Positions 15,872-24,536 of a DNA stretch of 64,000 nucleotides are shown piece after piece; the first letter of the stretch is position 1; each line of letters opens with the position of its first letter. Position numbers and translations under genes: made by a program. The stretch spans positions 57,551 to 121,550 of the forward strand of contig CACYHX010000003.1 in the NCBI GenBank assembly GCA_902774365.1, written 5' to 3'. This DNA comes from an uncultured Bacteroidia bacterium (lineage in GTDB: Bacteria; Bacteroidota; Bacteroidia; Bacteroidales; F082). The notes below the pieces were generated by a model. It did no database searches, was not told where the DNA came from, and saw only the letters and a program-made list of their open reading frames with translations.

Positions 15872-16846
15872 ATGAGGTTCTCTGTCATCATACCGCTTTA
15901 TAACAAAGCACCCTATGTGGCTAAAGCCATCGGAAGCGTGCTCTCCCAAACCTTTGCCGACTATGAGTTGGTGATCATGGATGACGGGAGCCAGGACGGT
16001 TCTTTTGAGGTGGCCTTGCAATGTATTGACGGGCACCCTAACTGTCACATTTATCGGCAAACCAACAAAGGCGTTAGCGTGGCGCGTAACAATGCGGTGG
16101 CCCTTTCACAAGGGGAATACCTCTGCTTTTTGGATGCCGATGATTGGTGGGAACCGACGTTCTTGGAAGAGATGTCGAGACTGATAGAAGAGTTTCCGGA
16201 TGCCGGCATTTATGGCACTAACTATACCATTGTAAATGAGACGAGGCATAAGACTCGTGTGGCATCGGTAGGCGTGGATCCGGGGTTTGAAAAAGGTTAC
16301 ATCAACTATTGCCAAGTGTACGCCAAAACATTGTATATGCCCTTGACATCCATAACGGTGTCGATTCCTCGGGTTGTTTTTCAGGAGATGCAAGGCTTCC
16401 CCAAAAACATTAAACTGGGGGAGGATTTCATGTTGTGGATACGAATCGCTTTGAACTACAAGGTCGCCTTCCTTAACCAGCCCCTGGCTTTCTACAACCA
16501 AGATGTGGATGGCGTAAATCGCGGTGTGGGCAGGCTGCATCAGCCGCAAGAACACATGCTATGGAATCTGGGCTTTTTGGAAGAGGAGGAAAGGACGAAT
16601 CCCGATTACAAGCAGTTGATTGATCGTCTGCGCGTGTCAAGTTTAATGCCGTATTACCTCTCTAAGCTATATCACGACGATGCTGCGCTTGAACTGCAGA
16701 AGGTGAATTGGGATTTGCAGCCGACCATAGTGAGAAGGTTGTATAAAACGCCTTTAGTTTGGTTGAAAGTAACTAATGGCATCAGAAAGTGTGTGGTTCG
16801 TTTGAAAGATAAGTTTTCCGAAGGCTACATTAAGAATAAACGTTGA
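15872..16846 (+). CDS. GT2 family glycosyltransferase
   Basis: A 324-residue GT-A enzyme. F-S-V-I-I-P-L-Y-N-K-A-P-Y opens the nucleotide-binding domain; E-L-V-I-M-D-D-G-S-Q-D-G-S follows near residue 35, N-K-G-V-S-V-A-R-N-N near residue 66, and C-F-L-D-A-D-D-W-W near residue 88 with the DXD metal site. The C-terminal third has a hydrophilic tail and no membrane span. It adds a sugar to the lipid-linked repeat unit. It is packed tightly between another GT2 gene and the wecB-like epimerase gene, whose ATG follows its stop by two bases. Substrate unknown. Confidence 0.87.
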   Translation: MRFSVIIPLYNKAPYVAKAIGSVLSQTFADYELVIMDDGSQDGSFEVALQCIDGHPNCHIYRQTNKGVSVARNNAVALSQGEYLCFLDADDWWEPTFLEEMSRLIEEFPDAGIYGTNYTIVNETRHKTRVASVGVDPGFEKGYINYCQVYAKTLYMPLTSITVSIPRVVFQEMQGFPKNIKLGEDFMLWIRIALNYKVAFLNQPLAFYNQDVDGVNRGVGRLHQPQEHMLWNLGFLEEEERTNPDYKQLIDRLRVSSLMPYYLSKLYHDDAALELQKVNWDLQPTIVRRLYKTPLVWLKVTNGIRKCVVRLKDKFSEGYIKNKR

Positions 16847-16848
16847 GA

Positions 16849-18000
16849 ATGAAAAGAGTATTACTCGTTTTTGGAACACGTCCGGAAGCCATCAAAATGG
16901 CTCCTTTGGTGCATGAATTCAAAAAGCATGGAGATGTTTTTGAAACGTTGGTTTGTGTTACTGGCCAGCATAGGGAGATGTTGGACCAGGTCCTGGATTT
17001 GTTTCAGGTCAAGCCCGACTATGATTTGAACATCATGAAACCCGATCAAGACTTGTATGACGTTACGAGTCGTATCCTGATGGGCATGCGTGATGTGCTT
17101 GCCGAAGTCCGCCCTGATGTGGTTTTCGTTCACGGCGATACCACCACTTCCATGGCATCGGCCCTTGCGGCATTCTATCAGCAGATACCCGTGGCTCATG
17201 TGGAAGCAGGATTGCGTACGGGAAACATCTACAGCCCATGGCCGGAAGAGATGAATCGCTCCATTACGGGACGTATCGCGACCTATAATTTCGCTCCGAC
17301 CCTATGCTCAAAAAACAACCTGCTAAAAGAAAACGTGCCAGAGGGATCAATAGTGGTGACGGGCAACACGGTGATTGACGCGCTTCATTGGGTGGTTGAG
17401 AAGATTGCATCTGATTCGCAATTGCAAGATTTGATAAAAAGTGAAATCAAGTCAATGGGTTATGATACGGCTCGGCTTGATGAGGGAAGGCGCTTGGTGT
17501 TGATAACGGGGCATCGTAGAGAGAATTTCGGCGATGGCTTTTTGAACATCTGTCGGGCCATCAAAGGATTGTCTGAGATGTATCCCAAGGTTGATTTTGT
17601 GTATCCCATGCATTTAAATCCCAATGTTCGTAAACCTGTGTTGGATATCCTTGGGAAGGGGAATCCCAATATCATTCTGATAGAACCCCTTCAGTATCTT
17701 CTGTTTGTGTATTTGATGGAAAAATCGTATTTGGTGCTTACGGATAGTGGCGGCATCCAAGAGGAAGCTCCCGGTTTGGGTAAACCGGTTTTGGTGATGC
17801 GAGATACGACCGAAAGGCCCGAGGCGGTTGAAGCCGGTACTGTTTTATTGGTAGGGGCAGATAGGGAGAGAATAATAAAAGGCGTATCTGATTTATTGGA
17901 TAATGGTGCCGTGTATGAGAACATGAGCAAGGCAATCAACCCCTATGGCGACGGGAAGGCCTGCCAGCGAATTGTTGAACATTTGTTGAAATTGAAATGA
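16849..18000 (+). CDS. wecB: UDP-N-acetylglucosamine 2-epimerase (non-hydrolysing)
   Basis: About 383 residues, the family's usual length. It interconverts UDP-GlcNAc and UDP-ManNAc, supplying ManNAc or ManNAcA for the polysaccharide. Visible landmarks of the GT-B-like fold: G-T-R-P-E-A-I-K-M-A-P at the N-terminus, V-H-G-D-T-T-T-S near residue 92 (substrate Asp), H-V-E-A-G-L-R-T near residue 114 and P-E-E-M-N-R near residue 130 (catalytic glutamates in the E. coli enzyme), I-T-G-H-R-R-E-N near residue 218 (His), and T-D-S-G-G-I-Q-E-E near residue 300. The ATG at 16849 fits the family start. The next gene overlaps by four bases. No UDP-ManNAc dehydrogenase gene is seen beside it, so ManNAc itself or another product is more likely unless that gene is elsewhere. 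Confidence 0.93.
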   Translation: MKRVLLVFGTRPEAIKMAPLVHEFKKHGDVFETLVCVTGQHREMLDQVLDLFQVKPDYDLNIMKPDQDLYDVTSRILMGMRDVLAEVRPDVVFVHGDTTTSMASALAAFYQQIPVAHVEAGLRTGNIYSPWPEEMNRSITGRIATYNFAPTLCSKNNLLKENVPEGSIVVTGNTVIDALHWVVEKIASDSQLQDLIKSEIKSMGYDTARLDEGRRLVLITGHRRENFGDGFLNICRAIKGLSEMYPKVDFVYPMHLNPNVRKPVLDILGKGNPNIILIEPLQYLLFVYLMEKSYLVLTDSGGIQEEAPGLGKPVLVMRDTTERPEAVEAGTVLLVGADRERIIKGVSDLLDNGAVYENMSKAINPYGDGKACQRIVEHLLKLK

Positions 18001-18710
18001 TACCAAAGATCATCCATTATTGTTGGTTCGGAAGAGGGCCAATGCCCGAGTTGGCGGAAAAATGTATTGCCTCGTGGCATAAGTTTATGCCCAACTATGA
18101 ATACAAGTTGTGGAACGAAGACAACTTTGATGTCAATTCGGTTCCCTACACGAAAGAGGCTTATGTGGCTCGCAAGTTCGCATTCGTGACGGATTATGTG
18201 CGTCTCTGGGCTTTGTATACAGAGGGAGGGATCTATATGGATACGGATGTGGAAATCCTGAAGCCTTTGGACGATTTGTTGCATCTGTCGGCTTTTACGG
18301 GGTATGAGGGCAGTAAGACACAGCCTCCTGTGACAGGACTGATGGCCAGCAAGGCAGGAGGGGAATGGGTGAAGGAACAACTTGAATCCTATAATGGATC
18401 CCATTTTATCAAGGAAGACGGTTCTTTTGATTTGACCACCAACACGATCCGTATTTCGACCATAATGCGTAACAATGGATTTATCCAGGATGGTAAATAC
18501 AGCGTATATAAGGACATGCATGTGTTCCCAACGGAGTATTTTTGCCCTCGACAGACCACAGGGGAGTTTTTTCTTACAGAGAACACCTATTGCGACCACC
18601 ATTTTATGGGCACCTGGAATGACAACAGTAGAGGTGGGTTTCTCTTAAAGGTTATCGGACAAAAAAACATGACGCGTTTGATTAAGTTGAAGCGAAGACT
18701 GTTGGGATAA
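17997..18710 (+). CDS. GT32 family (DXD-type) glycosyltransferase
   Basis: A 237-residue protein of the Gly_transf_sug/GT32 type (capsular polysaccharide synthesis, OCH1-like). It starts I-P-K-I-I-H-Y-C-W-F-G, has N-Y-E-Y-K-L-W-N-E-D-N-F near residue 35, and the core D-Y-V-R-L-W-A-L-Y-T-E-G-G-I-Y-M-D-T-D-V-near residues 63 to 82, which carries the D-T-D metal site. No membrane span is seen. It transfers a hexose or HexNAc to the growing unit. The ATGA overlap with wecB indicates translational coupling, and a promoter for the next gene lies directly after its stop, so it ends a transcription unit or is followed by an internal promoter. Confidence 0.88.
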   Translation: MIPKIIHYCWFGRGPMPELAEKCIASWHKFMPNYEYKLWNEDNFDVNSVPYTKEAYVARKFAFVTDYVRLWALYTEGGIYMDTDVEILKPLDDLLHLSAFTGYEGSKTQPPVTGLMASKAGGEWVKEQLESYNGSHFIKEDGSFDLTTNTIRISTIMRNNGFIQDGKYSVYKDMHVFPTEYFCPRQTTGEFFLTENTYCDHHFMGTWNDNSRGGFLLKVIGQKNMTRLIKLKRRLLG

Positions 18711-18730
18711 CCTAAAAATGTCTATTTTTG
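18702..18730 (+). promoter_or_regulatory. Bacteroidota-type promoter
   Basis: A TTG at 18702 and TATTTTTG at 18723 are 18 bases apart, 34 bases before the next ATG. This suggests an internal promoter that separately drives the membrane protein and the genes behind it. Confidence 0.55.
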
Positions 18731-18764
18731 CAACCTTTTTGTTCAGATTCGAAATCTAAATGAT

Positions 18765-20168
18765 ATGCTGACTTATTTTCCAAAGTTCATATCTACTAGG
18801 GCCATCATTTGCTATGTCATCACATTGGTTTTGGTGAGCGCTATCTTTATGAGTCATGCTATGCCTTTCCAATTCATGGTGTTTGGTATAGTGTCGGTTG
18901 TGGTGTTTTTCACCTTTGCCACCAAACTAACCATGGGATGGCAGACCTATTCCCCGTATATATATGCCAAGAAGCTTTTTATCACCGCATTCATCATCCG
19001 TTTGATCTATGTCATTTTCATTTATTTTTATTACATTGAAATGACGGGCATTCCTTTTGCCTATCACACCGGTGATGAATACCAATACCATATTTCTGCT
19101 GCATTATGGCGACTGGAGGGTTTCGAAAGGTATTGGGAGGAGTTGACGTATTATTATGCATACTCTGACCGTGGCTATATTATGTGGTTGGGTTTGGAAT
19201 ATAAGTTGCTGGGTACCCACGTGCTGCCGGCAAGAATCGTGAAATGCTTTATTGACGCATTCTCGTGTGTGTTGATGTATAATTTGGCGAAGCGCAACTT
19301 TGGCGAAGCGGTGGGGCGGATGACGGCCGTTTTTTGTATGTTGATGCCTAACATGTGGTATTATTGTGGCCTCACATTGAAAGAAACGGAAATGGCTTTT
19401 TTGGTGGTTCTCTTTGTTGAACGCGCCGACGCCGCATTCCATCTGGAAAAGTTGAGTTTTAAGGAATTGATCCTTCCTTTGGTTGTTATTTTGGTTATGT
19501 TTACTTTCCGCACGGCATTGGCGGGCGTGCTCGTCGCTGGTATGGCTGTGGCACTTGTGTTTACCTCGAAAAGACAATTGAAGACGTGGCAGAAGTTTTT
19601 GTACGGAACTATTTTTGTTGCTTGGATGGTCTCTATGGTGAGTGCTGAATTGTGGGAGGAAGCCCAATTGTTGTGGCAAGGAAGAGAACAGAACCAAAGC
19701 ATCGGCTATGAATGGCGCGCCACACGTGTTAATGGTAATGCTTTTGCGAAATATGCATCTGCTTCTTTGTTTGCACCTTTGATATTTACTATACCTTTCT
19801 CTTCTATGGTGTCCATTATGAATCAAGAGCATCTGATGATGCTCAATGGTGCCTGCTTTATCAAGAACATTCTTTCTGGTTTTACGATTTTGGCTTTGTT
19901 TATGTTGTTGTTCCGAGGAACTTGGCGAAAGCATGTCTTGGTCATTTCTATTATGTGTGGTTATCTTGTGGTGCTGGTGTTTAGTAACTTTGCACATTCT
20001 GAACGTTTCCATTTTCCCATTTTGCCGTTAGAGTTAATGTTTGCTGCATATGGGATATCGCAATTGACGAACAAGCATAAACGATGGTACACCATTTGGC
20101 TGGTGGGTATTTGTATAGCCACCATTGCATGGTCGTGGATTAAATTGGCGGGTAGAGGACTGGTGTAA
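18765..20168 (+). CDS. polytopic membrane protein, possible GT-C glycosyltransferase or polysaccharide polymerase
   Basis: A 467-residue protein with about eleven hydrophobic spans. After the third span the loop reads Y-H-T-G-D-E-Y-Q-Y-H, an acidic and histidine motif in a first large outer loop, which resembles GT-C (PMT/ArnT-like, GT39 or GT83) enzymes. A later outer loop contains W-R-A-T-R-V-N-G-N. Wzy polymerases have a similar number of spans and little sequence conservation, so a polymerase role is an alternative, especially as no other candidate is seen. The gene has its own promoter, and its stop shares one base with the start of the following GT4 gene. I do not recognise the exact family. 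Confidence 0.5.
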   Translation: MLTYFPKFISTRAIICYVITLVLVSAIFMSHAMPFQFMVFGIVSVVVFFTFATKLTMGWQTYSPYIYAKKLFITAFIIRLIYVIFIYFYYIEMTGIPFAYHTGDEYQYHISAALWRLEGFERYWEELTYYYAYSDRGYIMWLGLEYKLLGTHVLPARIVKCFIDAFSCVLMYNLAKRNFGEAVGRMTAVFCMLMPNMWYYCGLTLKETEMAFLVVLFVERADAAFHLEKLSFKELILPLVVILVMFTFRTALAGVLVAGMAVALVFTSKRQLKTWQKFLYGTIFVAWMVSMVSAELWEEAQLLWQGREQNQSIGYEWRATRVNGNAFAKYASASLFAPLIFTIPFSSMVSIMNQEHLMMLNGACFIKNILSGFTILALFMLLFRGTWRKHVLVISIMCGYLVVLVFSNFAHSERFHFPILPLELMFAAYGISQLTNKHKRWYTIWLVGICIATIAWSWIKLAGRGLV

Positions 20169-21088
20169 TGAGAATACTTGTTGTCGCGTCTTTTAACAAA
20201 GGCATTTTCGCCCCTTTTATTGTCGAACAGACCGAAGCACTGAAGCGGCAGGGATGTGAAGTGGGATATTTTGGTTTGCAAGGTAAGGGCTTGAAAGGTT
20301 ATTTGCAGAACCTACCCCAACTAAAACGAACAATCGAGGAATGTAAACCAGATGCCGTTCATGCACACTATGGCTTGTCGGGCCTATTTGCCAACTTGCA
20401 GCGTCGTGTTCCTGTGGTGACCACCTATCATGGTTCGGATATCAACGATAGGAAAGTATTGCCGTTTTCCAAGATGGCGATGCGTTTGTCAGCATGGAAC
20501 ATCTTTGTTTCAAGAAAGACCATGGAAATGGTTCATCTAGAACAAAAGTGTACATTGCTGCCATGTGGAATTGACCTTTCGAAGGCCCAATTGACCTCTC
20601 GAAATGAAGCAAGACAAAAGATGGGACTGAATCTCGACAAACGATATGTCCTTTTCGCCGGCGCTTTCGATAATGCCGTGAAAAACGCTCCTTTGGCAAA
20701 AGAGACTGTAGCATCGTTGCGCGACGATCAAGTTGAATTGTTGGAATTAAAAGGCTACTCGCGTGATGAGGTGACTTCGCTCATGTGTGCGGCTAATGCT
20801 TTGCTGATGACGTCGTATAACGAAGGCTCTCCCCAAGTCGTCAAGGAAGCGATGGCAAGTGGATGCCCTGTCGTGAGTGTGGATGTGGGTGATGTCAAAG
20901 AGCGTGTCGAAGGGGTGGAGGGCTGCTATGTTGCACAAACACGAGAGGCAAAAGAATTGGCCGAAGGCTTGGCTAAGGCGATCGCTTTTGAAGGGAAAAC
21001 GAGAGGCCGAGAAAGAATCATCGCCGACGGATTGGATAATGTTAGAATTGCAGACCAACTGCTTGAAATATACAATAGTGTCATCTAA
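20168..21088 (+). CDS. GT4 family glycosyltransferase
   Basis: A 306-residue GT-B enzyme, somewhat shorter than usual. It begins R-I-L-V-V-A-S-F-N-K-G; the acceptor domain has V-H-A-H-Y-G-L-S-G near residue 60 and T-T-Y-H-G-S-D-I-N near residue 82. The donor domain holds L-F-A-G-A-F-D-N-A-V-K-N near residue 163 and the E-x7-E motif N-E-G-S-P-Q-V-V-K-E-A-M near residue 220. The acceptor-side G-S-D motif is typical of GT4 enzymes using lipid-linked or sugar acceptors in the cytoplasm. Its first base is the last base of the previous stop, and the next gene follows after five bases. Donor sugar unknown. Confidence 0.87.
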   Translation: MRILVVASFNKGIFAPFIVEQTEALKRQGCEVGYFGLQGKGLKGYLQNLPQLKRTIEECKPDAVHAHYGLSGLFANLQRRVPVVTTYHGSDINDRKVLPFSKMAMRLSAWNIFVSRKTMEMVHLEQKCTLLPCGIDLSKAQLTSRNEARQKMGLNLDKRYVLFAGAFDNAVKNAPLAKETVASLRDDQVELLELKGYSRDEVTSLMCAANALLMTSYNEGSPQVVKEAMASGCPVVSVDVGDVKERVEGVEGCYVAQTREAKELAEGLAKAIAFEGKTRGRERIIADGLDNVRIADQLLEIYNSVI

Positions 21089-21093
21089 AGACT

Positions 21094-21717
21094 ATGAAAG
21101 CCTATCTTGAGATAAAAAAACAACCCGTGCCCAATTACGAGGCCAATGGCTTGTGGAAGACCATGCGGCTGTCGGCCAAGGAGCATGGGTATAAGTCAGC
21201 GTTGGTGTTTGGCTTTGTGAGGCTAAAGGATCACATGCTTAACGTGTGGGCTCAGACTTTCCCATGGAATAAGGCGCGTGTAAAGATGCAGAGATGGAGA
21301 GGGGTAAGAATAGGAAAAAATGTTCATATAGGGACGTATGTGAATATGGATTTGCCCTATCCGTACTTCATTTCCGTTGAAGATGGTGTGTCGCTGGCGG
21401 GAAGCATCACCATCTTGGCCCATAACAAGCCGCTTGAGTATCATAAGAACGTCAGTCCTTCTTACATTGCCCCCGTCGTCATCCGTAAAAACGCGTGGGT
21501 GGCTGTGAATGTGACGCTTCTGCCTGGCGTCGAAATCGGCGAAGGTGCGATTGTGGCCTCCAATAGTCTGGTGAACAAAGACGTGCCTCCCATGACTTTA
21601 TATGGCGGCATCCCCGCAAAGTTCATCAAGGATCTTTCTGAGAAGTTGAAGGACAACTACACACCTGAAGAGTTTGAGCGTTTGCTGAATGAACGAAAAG
21701 AGAGATACGGTATTTGA
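21094..21717 (+). CDS. hexapeptide-repeat acetyltransferase (CatB/WbbJ-like)
   Basis: A 207-residue protein. Residues 70 to 180 carry hexapeptide repeats: V-R-I-G-K-N-V-H-I-G, then an inserted loop with I-L-A-H-N-K, where the histidine is the usual catalytic base, then V-V-I-R-K-N-A-W-V-A-V-N-V-T-L-L-P-G-V-E-I-G-type turns. The closing Y-G-G-I-P-A-K-F-I motif is the classic end of maltose/galactoside O-acetyltransferase-type enzymes. The protein would act as a trimer and transfer acetyl from acetyl-CoA to a sugar. The N-terminal 60 residues are an extension of unknown role. It belongs to the operon starting at 18765. Confidence 0.83.
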   Translation: MKAYLEIKKQPVPNYEANGLWKTMRLSAKEHGYKSALVFGFVRLKDHMLNVWAQTFPWNKARVKMQRWRGVRIGKNVHIGTYVNMDLPYPYFISVEDGVSLAGSITILAHNKPLEYHKNVSPSYIAPVVIRKNAWVAVNVTLLPGVEIGEGAIVASNSLVNKDVPPMTLYGGIPAKFIKDLSEKLKDNYTPEEFERLLNERKERYGI

Positions 21718-21757
21718 TGCGTACTGAATATTTAAAAAATTCATTAGTCAAACTACC

Positions 21758-22858
21758 ATGAATGTGCTGATTCAACTGAGCCATCCCGCTCATTTCCATC
21801 TTTATAAGTATGTGGCCAAGAACTTAATGGATGACGGTCATAAGGTCTTTATTCTCATTAAGACCAAGGATATCTTGGAAGACCTTTTGACGCAATCGGG
21901 TCTGCCTTACGAGAATATTTTGAAGGAGGCGCATCGCAAGAGCAAGATGGGCGTGCTTTGGGATATGTTGGTGCGTGATTGGCGAATGCTTCGGTTCGTG
22001 CACAAAAACAAGATCGATTTGCTCACTGGGTCAACGCCGGAGGTGGCGCAAGTGGGCTGGCTGACAAGGAAATACAGAGTTAACACTGGCGAGGATGACA
22101 TGAGGATTGTGCCTTTGTTTCAGCAGATGGCAGGGCCCTTCATCCAATGCATATTGTCGCCCGAAGTATGCGATAATTGGAAGTTGGAGCCCAAATCGGT
22201 GAAATATGCTGGGTATCATAAACTGGCCTACCTCCATCCGAATCAGTTTACGCCGGACAAGCGTGTGGTTGAGAAGTATTTCCCTGCGGAACGCCCTTAT
22301 TTCATCTTGCGTTTTGCCAAGTTGAAGGCCTATCATGACGTGGCTGCCGATGCCCATGGCATCAATACTGAGATTGCCCAACATTTGGTGGATCTGTTGC
22401 TCCCTCATGGGGATGTGTACATCACTTCGGAACGGGAACTAGAACCTCAATTCGAGAAATACAGGTTGAATATCAATCCGCTAGATATCCATCATTTGAT
22501 GGCTTTTGCCACAATGTATATTGGAGACAGTCAGAGCATGGCGGTTGAGGCGGCTATGCTGGGCACGCCGAGCTTGCGTTTTAATGATTTTGCGGGTAGG
22601 ATTGGCGTGCTGGAAGAGTTGGAGCATAAATATAACCTGACCTTTGGCATCCAGCCAACCCATCCCGAACAGCTTTATGCTAAAGTAGATGAATTATTGA
22701 AGATGCCCGATTTGCATGAGGTTTTTCAACAACGTCGAAAAAAAATGCTGGAGGATAAGATTGATGTGACCGCGTTTTTGACGTGGTTTATTGAGAACTA
22801 CCCCGAAAGCAGAAAAACGATGCTTCAACAACCTGATTTTCAATGGCGTTTCAAATGA
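21758..22858 (+). CDS. DUF354 family protein (GT-B-like fold)
   Basis: A 366-residue protein of the DUF354 family, recognisable by N-V-L-I-Q-L-S-H-P-A-H-F-H-L-Y at the start, D-L-L-T-G-S-T-P-E-V-A near residue 88, Y-A-G-Y-H-K-L-A-Y-L near residue 149 and Y-I-G-D-S-Q-S-M-A-V-E-A-A near residue 252. The fold is expected to resemble UDP-GlcNAc 2-epimerases and GT-B glycosyltransferases. The family is common in bacterial and archaeal surface-polysaccharide loci, but its reaction has not been established to my knowledge. It overlaps the following deacetylase-like gene by four bases; the two are probably functionally linked. Nothing looks truncated. Confidence 0.8.
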   Translation: MNVLIQLSHPAHFHLYKYVAKNLMDDGHKVFILIKTKDILEDLLTQSGLPYENILKEAHRKSKMGVLWDMLVRDWRMLRFVHKNKIDLLTGSTPEVAQVGWLTRKYRVNTGEDDMRIVPLFQQMAGPFIQCILSPEVCDNWKLEPKSVKYAGYHKLAYLHPNQFTPDKRVVEKYFPAERPYFILRFAKLKAYHDVAADAHGINTEIAQHLVDLLLPHGDVYITSERELEPQFEKYRLNINPLDIHHLMAFATMYIGDSQSMAVEAAMLGTPSLRFNDFAGRIGVLEELEHKYNLTFGIQPTHPEQLYAKVDELLKMPDLHEVFQQRRKKMLEDKIDVTAFLTWFIENYPESRKTMLQQPDFQWRFK

Positions 22859-23634
22859 GTAGAGACTTTACTTTGGCGAAATATACGGAACTTCTTCGGA
22901 GGCTGGGTGACAACGGATATCGTTTCATCACCTTTGAGCAGTACTGTAAGGAGAAGGAGTCACTAGAGGCAAAGTTTGTCATTCTGCGCCATGACGTTGA
23001 CTTGAAGCCTGAGAATGCGTTGGCAACAGCTAAGATAGAACATTCGCTGGGGATTCGGGCTTCCTATTATTTCCGTGTTGTTGAGCAGAGCAACTATCCT
23101 GATGCCATTGAGTCTATTGCCGCTTTGGAGCATGAAATAGGCTATCACTATGAGGACATGTCGTTGTGCAACGGAGATGCCGAAAAGGCCATTGCCCACT
23201 TTGAGCAGCAACTTACGTATTTTCGTCAGTTCTATCCAGTGAAAACCATCTGCATGCATGGCGCGCCGCGCAGCAAATATGATGGCAGGGATTTGTGGAA
23301 ATCGTTTGATTACCATACTTTTGGCATTATCGGCGAGCCCTATTTTGATGTGGATTTTTCCAAAGTGCTTTATCTTACCGATACGGGCCGCCGTTGGGAC
23401 GGATTCAATGTGAGTGTTCGTGACAAGATACCCGTCTATCAAGACCAATGGATTAAGGAGGGACTCGTTTATCATTCCACGGATGATATCATTATGGCAA
23501 GTGGTAATGGAACCTTACCACAAAGGTTGATGATGACCACTCATCCCCAGCGTTGGACCAATGCATGGGGCGAATGGCTGATGGAAAAAAGCCTTCAATC
23601 CGTTAAGAATGTGGTGAAAAGAATGCTGGTATAG
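22855..23634 (+). CDS. polysaccharide deacetylase-like (CE4/NodB-type) protein
   Basis: About 259 residues without signal peptide, so probably cytoplasmic. V-I-L-R-H-D-V-D near residue 43 matches motif 1 of the NodB domain, where the second Asp binds the metal, and E-I-G-Y-H-Y-E-D near residue 95 is at the place of the metal-binding H-S/T-x-x-H motif, though the second histidine is not obvious. C-M-H-G-A-P-R-S-K-Y near residue 138 resembles motif 3 (R-x-P-Y). Such short cytoplasmic members sit next to DUF354 proteins in surface-glycan loci; they may deacetylate a nucleotide- or lipid-linked sugar. I chose the ATG at 22855 (ATGA overlap); 22843 is an in-frame alternative. The missing motif-2 histidine leaves catalysis uncertain. 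Confidence 0.65.
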   Translation: MSRDFTLAKYTELLRRLGDNGYRFITFEQYCKEKESLEAKFVILRHDVDLKPENALATAKIEHSLGIRASYYFRVVEQSNYPDAIESIAALEHEIGYHYEDMSLCNGDAEKAIAHFEQQLTYFRQFYPVKTICMHGAPRSKYDGRDLWKSFDYHTFGIIGEPYFDVDFSKVLYLTDTGRRWDGFNVSVRDKIPVYQDQWIKEGLVYHSTDDIIMASGNGTLPQRLMMTTHPQRWTNAWGEWLMEKSLQSVKNVVKRMLV

Positions 23635-23655
23635 CATTTTGTCGGAAATATTTTG

Positions 23656-23663
23656 TATTTTTG
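23656..23663 (+). promoter_or_regulatory. -7 box (TATTTTTG) before the export genes
   Basis: TATTTTTG followed by CAC lies 34 bases before the wza-like ATG and 22 bases after the previous stop. A TTG at 23639 is closer than usual. It suggests separate expression of the export and kinase genes. Confidence 0.5.
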
Positions 23664-23697
23664 CACGATAATAGAACGATAATAATTTAATATCTAT

Positions 23698-24483
23698 ATG
23701 AAAATCAATAAAATAGCTTTGTTTTTTGCTTTGGTTGTTATTGCCATGGCCTCTACCTCATGTGTCACCGCCAAGAAAGTGCGTTATTTGCAGGATATGC
23801 CCAAGGCTGGTATGCCTTTGAATGAGGCCTTGGAGGCGACGGTGGCCCCGTATGATGAACTCCGTATCCAGGTGCTGAGCAATACGGGAAAGGACGATGA
23901 ACTGCTCAAGCCTTTCAATGCCATGCAGACCATGAATATGGGCGGTGGCGGTAATTTGGGCGGTTATCTTGTAGATGCTCAAGGTAATATTGAATTTCCT
24001 GTTTTGGGTGAAATCCACGTACAAGGACTGACTCGACTTCAATTACAGGATACCATCGCTTCGCGTTTGGAGCAAAATGGCTATATCAAGAATCCTTTGG
24101 TGGTGGCTCGTTTCCTGAATTTCAAGGTGTTTTTCTTGAGCAGTTCGGGAGGTAAGGTAATTAATGTCACCAATGAACGTTGCACCTTTTTGGAGGCTTT
24201 GTCTATGGCAGGAGGCTTGGACTGGTACACCCGTCGCGACCGCATCGGCGTGATGCGTGAAGTGGATGGGAAACGGGTCATCCATTATCTGGATCCGCGT
24301 TCCACCTCCATTTTTGACGACGATTTCTTTGTGTTGCAGCAAAACGATATCATCTTTACTGAAGAGATGGGCTACAAGTTCTTCAATAACAATTTGAATA
24401 CCGTTTTGGCTTTGATTTCTTCGATTACCTCTTTGGTGTCGATTTATGCCTTGATTAGGACTTTTATACCTAAACAAGACTAA
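23698..24483 (+). CDS. wza: polysaccharide export outer-membrane lipoprotein (Wza/BexD-like)
   Basis: A 261-residue lipoprotein: hydrophobic signal then the lipobox S-T-S-C, lipidation at about Cys22. The Poly_export domain starts near residue 45 (V-A-P-Y-D-E-L-R-I-Q-V) and is followed by an SLBB domain from about residue 140 (K-V-F-F-L-S-S-S-G-G-K-V, then L-E-A-L-S-M-A-G-G-L). A hydrophobic C-terminal segment (near residues 232 to 255) probably crosses the outer membrane as in Wza. It would form the outer-membrane channel for the polysaccharide together with the BY-kinase encoded next. Bacteroidota members are shorter than E. coli Wza, as here. Its position at the end of the locus, before kinase and phosphatase, is the classic order. 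Confidence 0.9.
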   Translation: MKINKIALFFALVVIAMASTSCVTAKKVRYLQDMPKAGMPLNEALEATVAPYDELRIQVLSNTGKDDELLKPFNAMQTMNMGGGGNLGGYLVDAQGNIEFPVLGEIHVQGLTRLQLQDTIASRLEQNGYIKNPLVVARFLNFKVFFLSSSGGKVINVTNERCTFLEALSMAGGLDWYTRRDRIGVMREVDGKRVIHYLDPRSTSIFDDDFFVLQQNDIIFTEEMGYKFFNNNLNTVLALISSITSLVSIYALIRTFIPKQD

Positions 24484-24536
24484 AAATTCTATGATTTCGA
24501 TTTGCATCGTGTATTACTATAATAATTGACAATATA

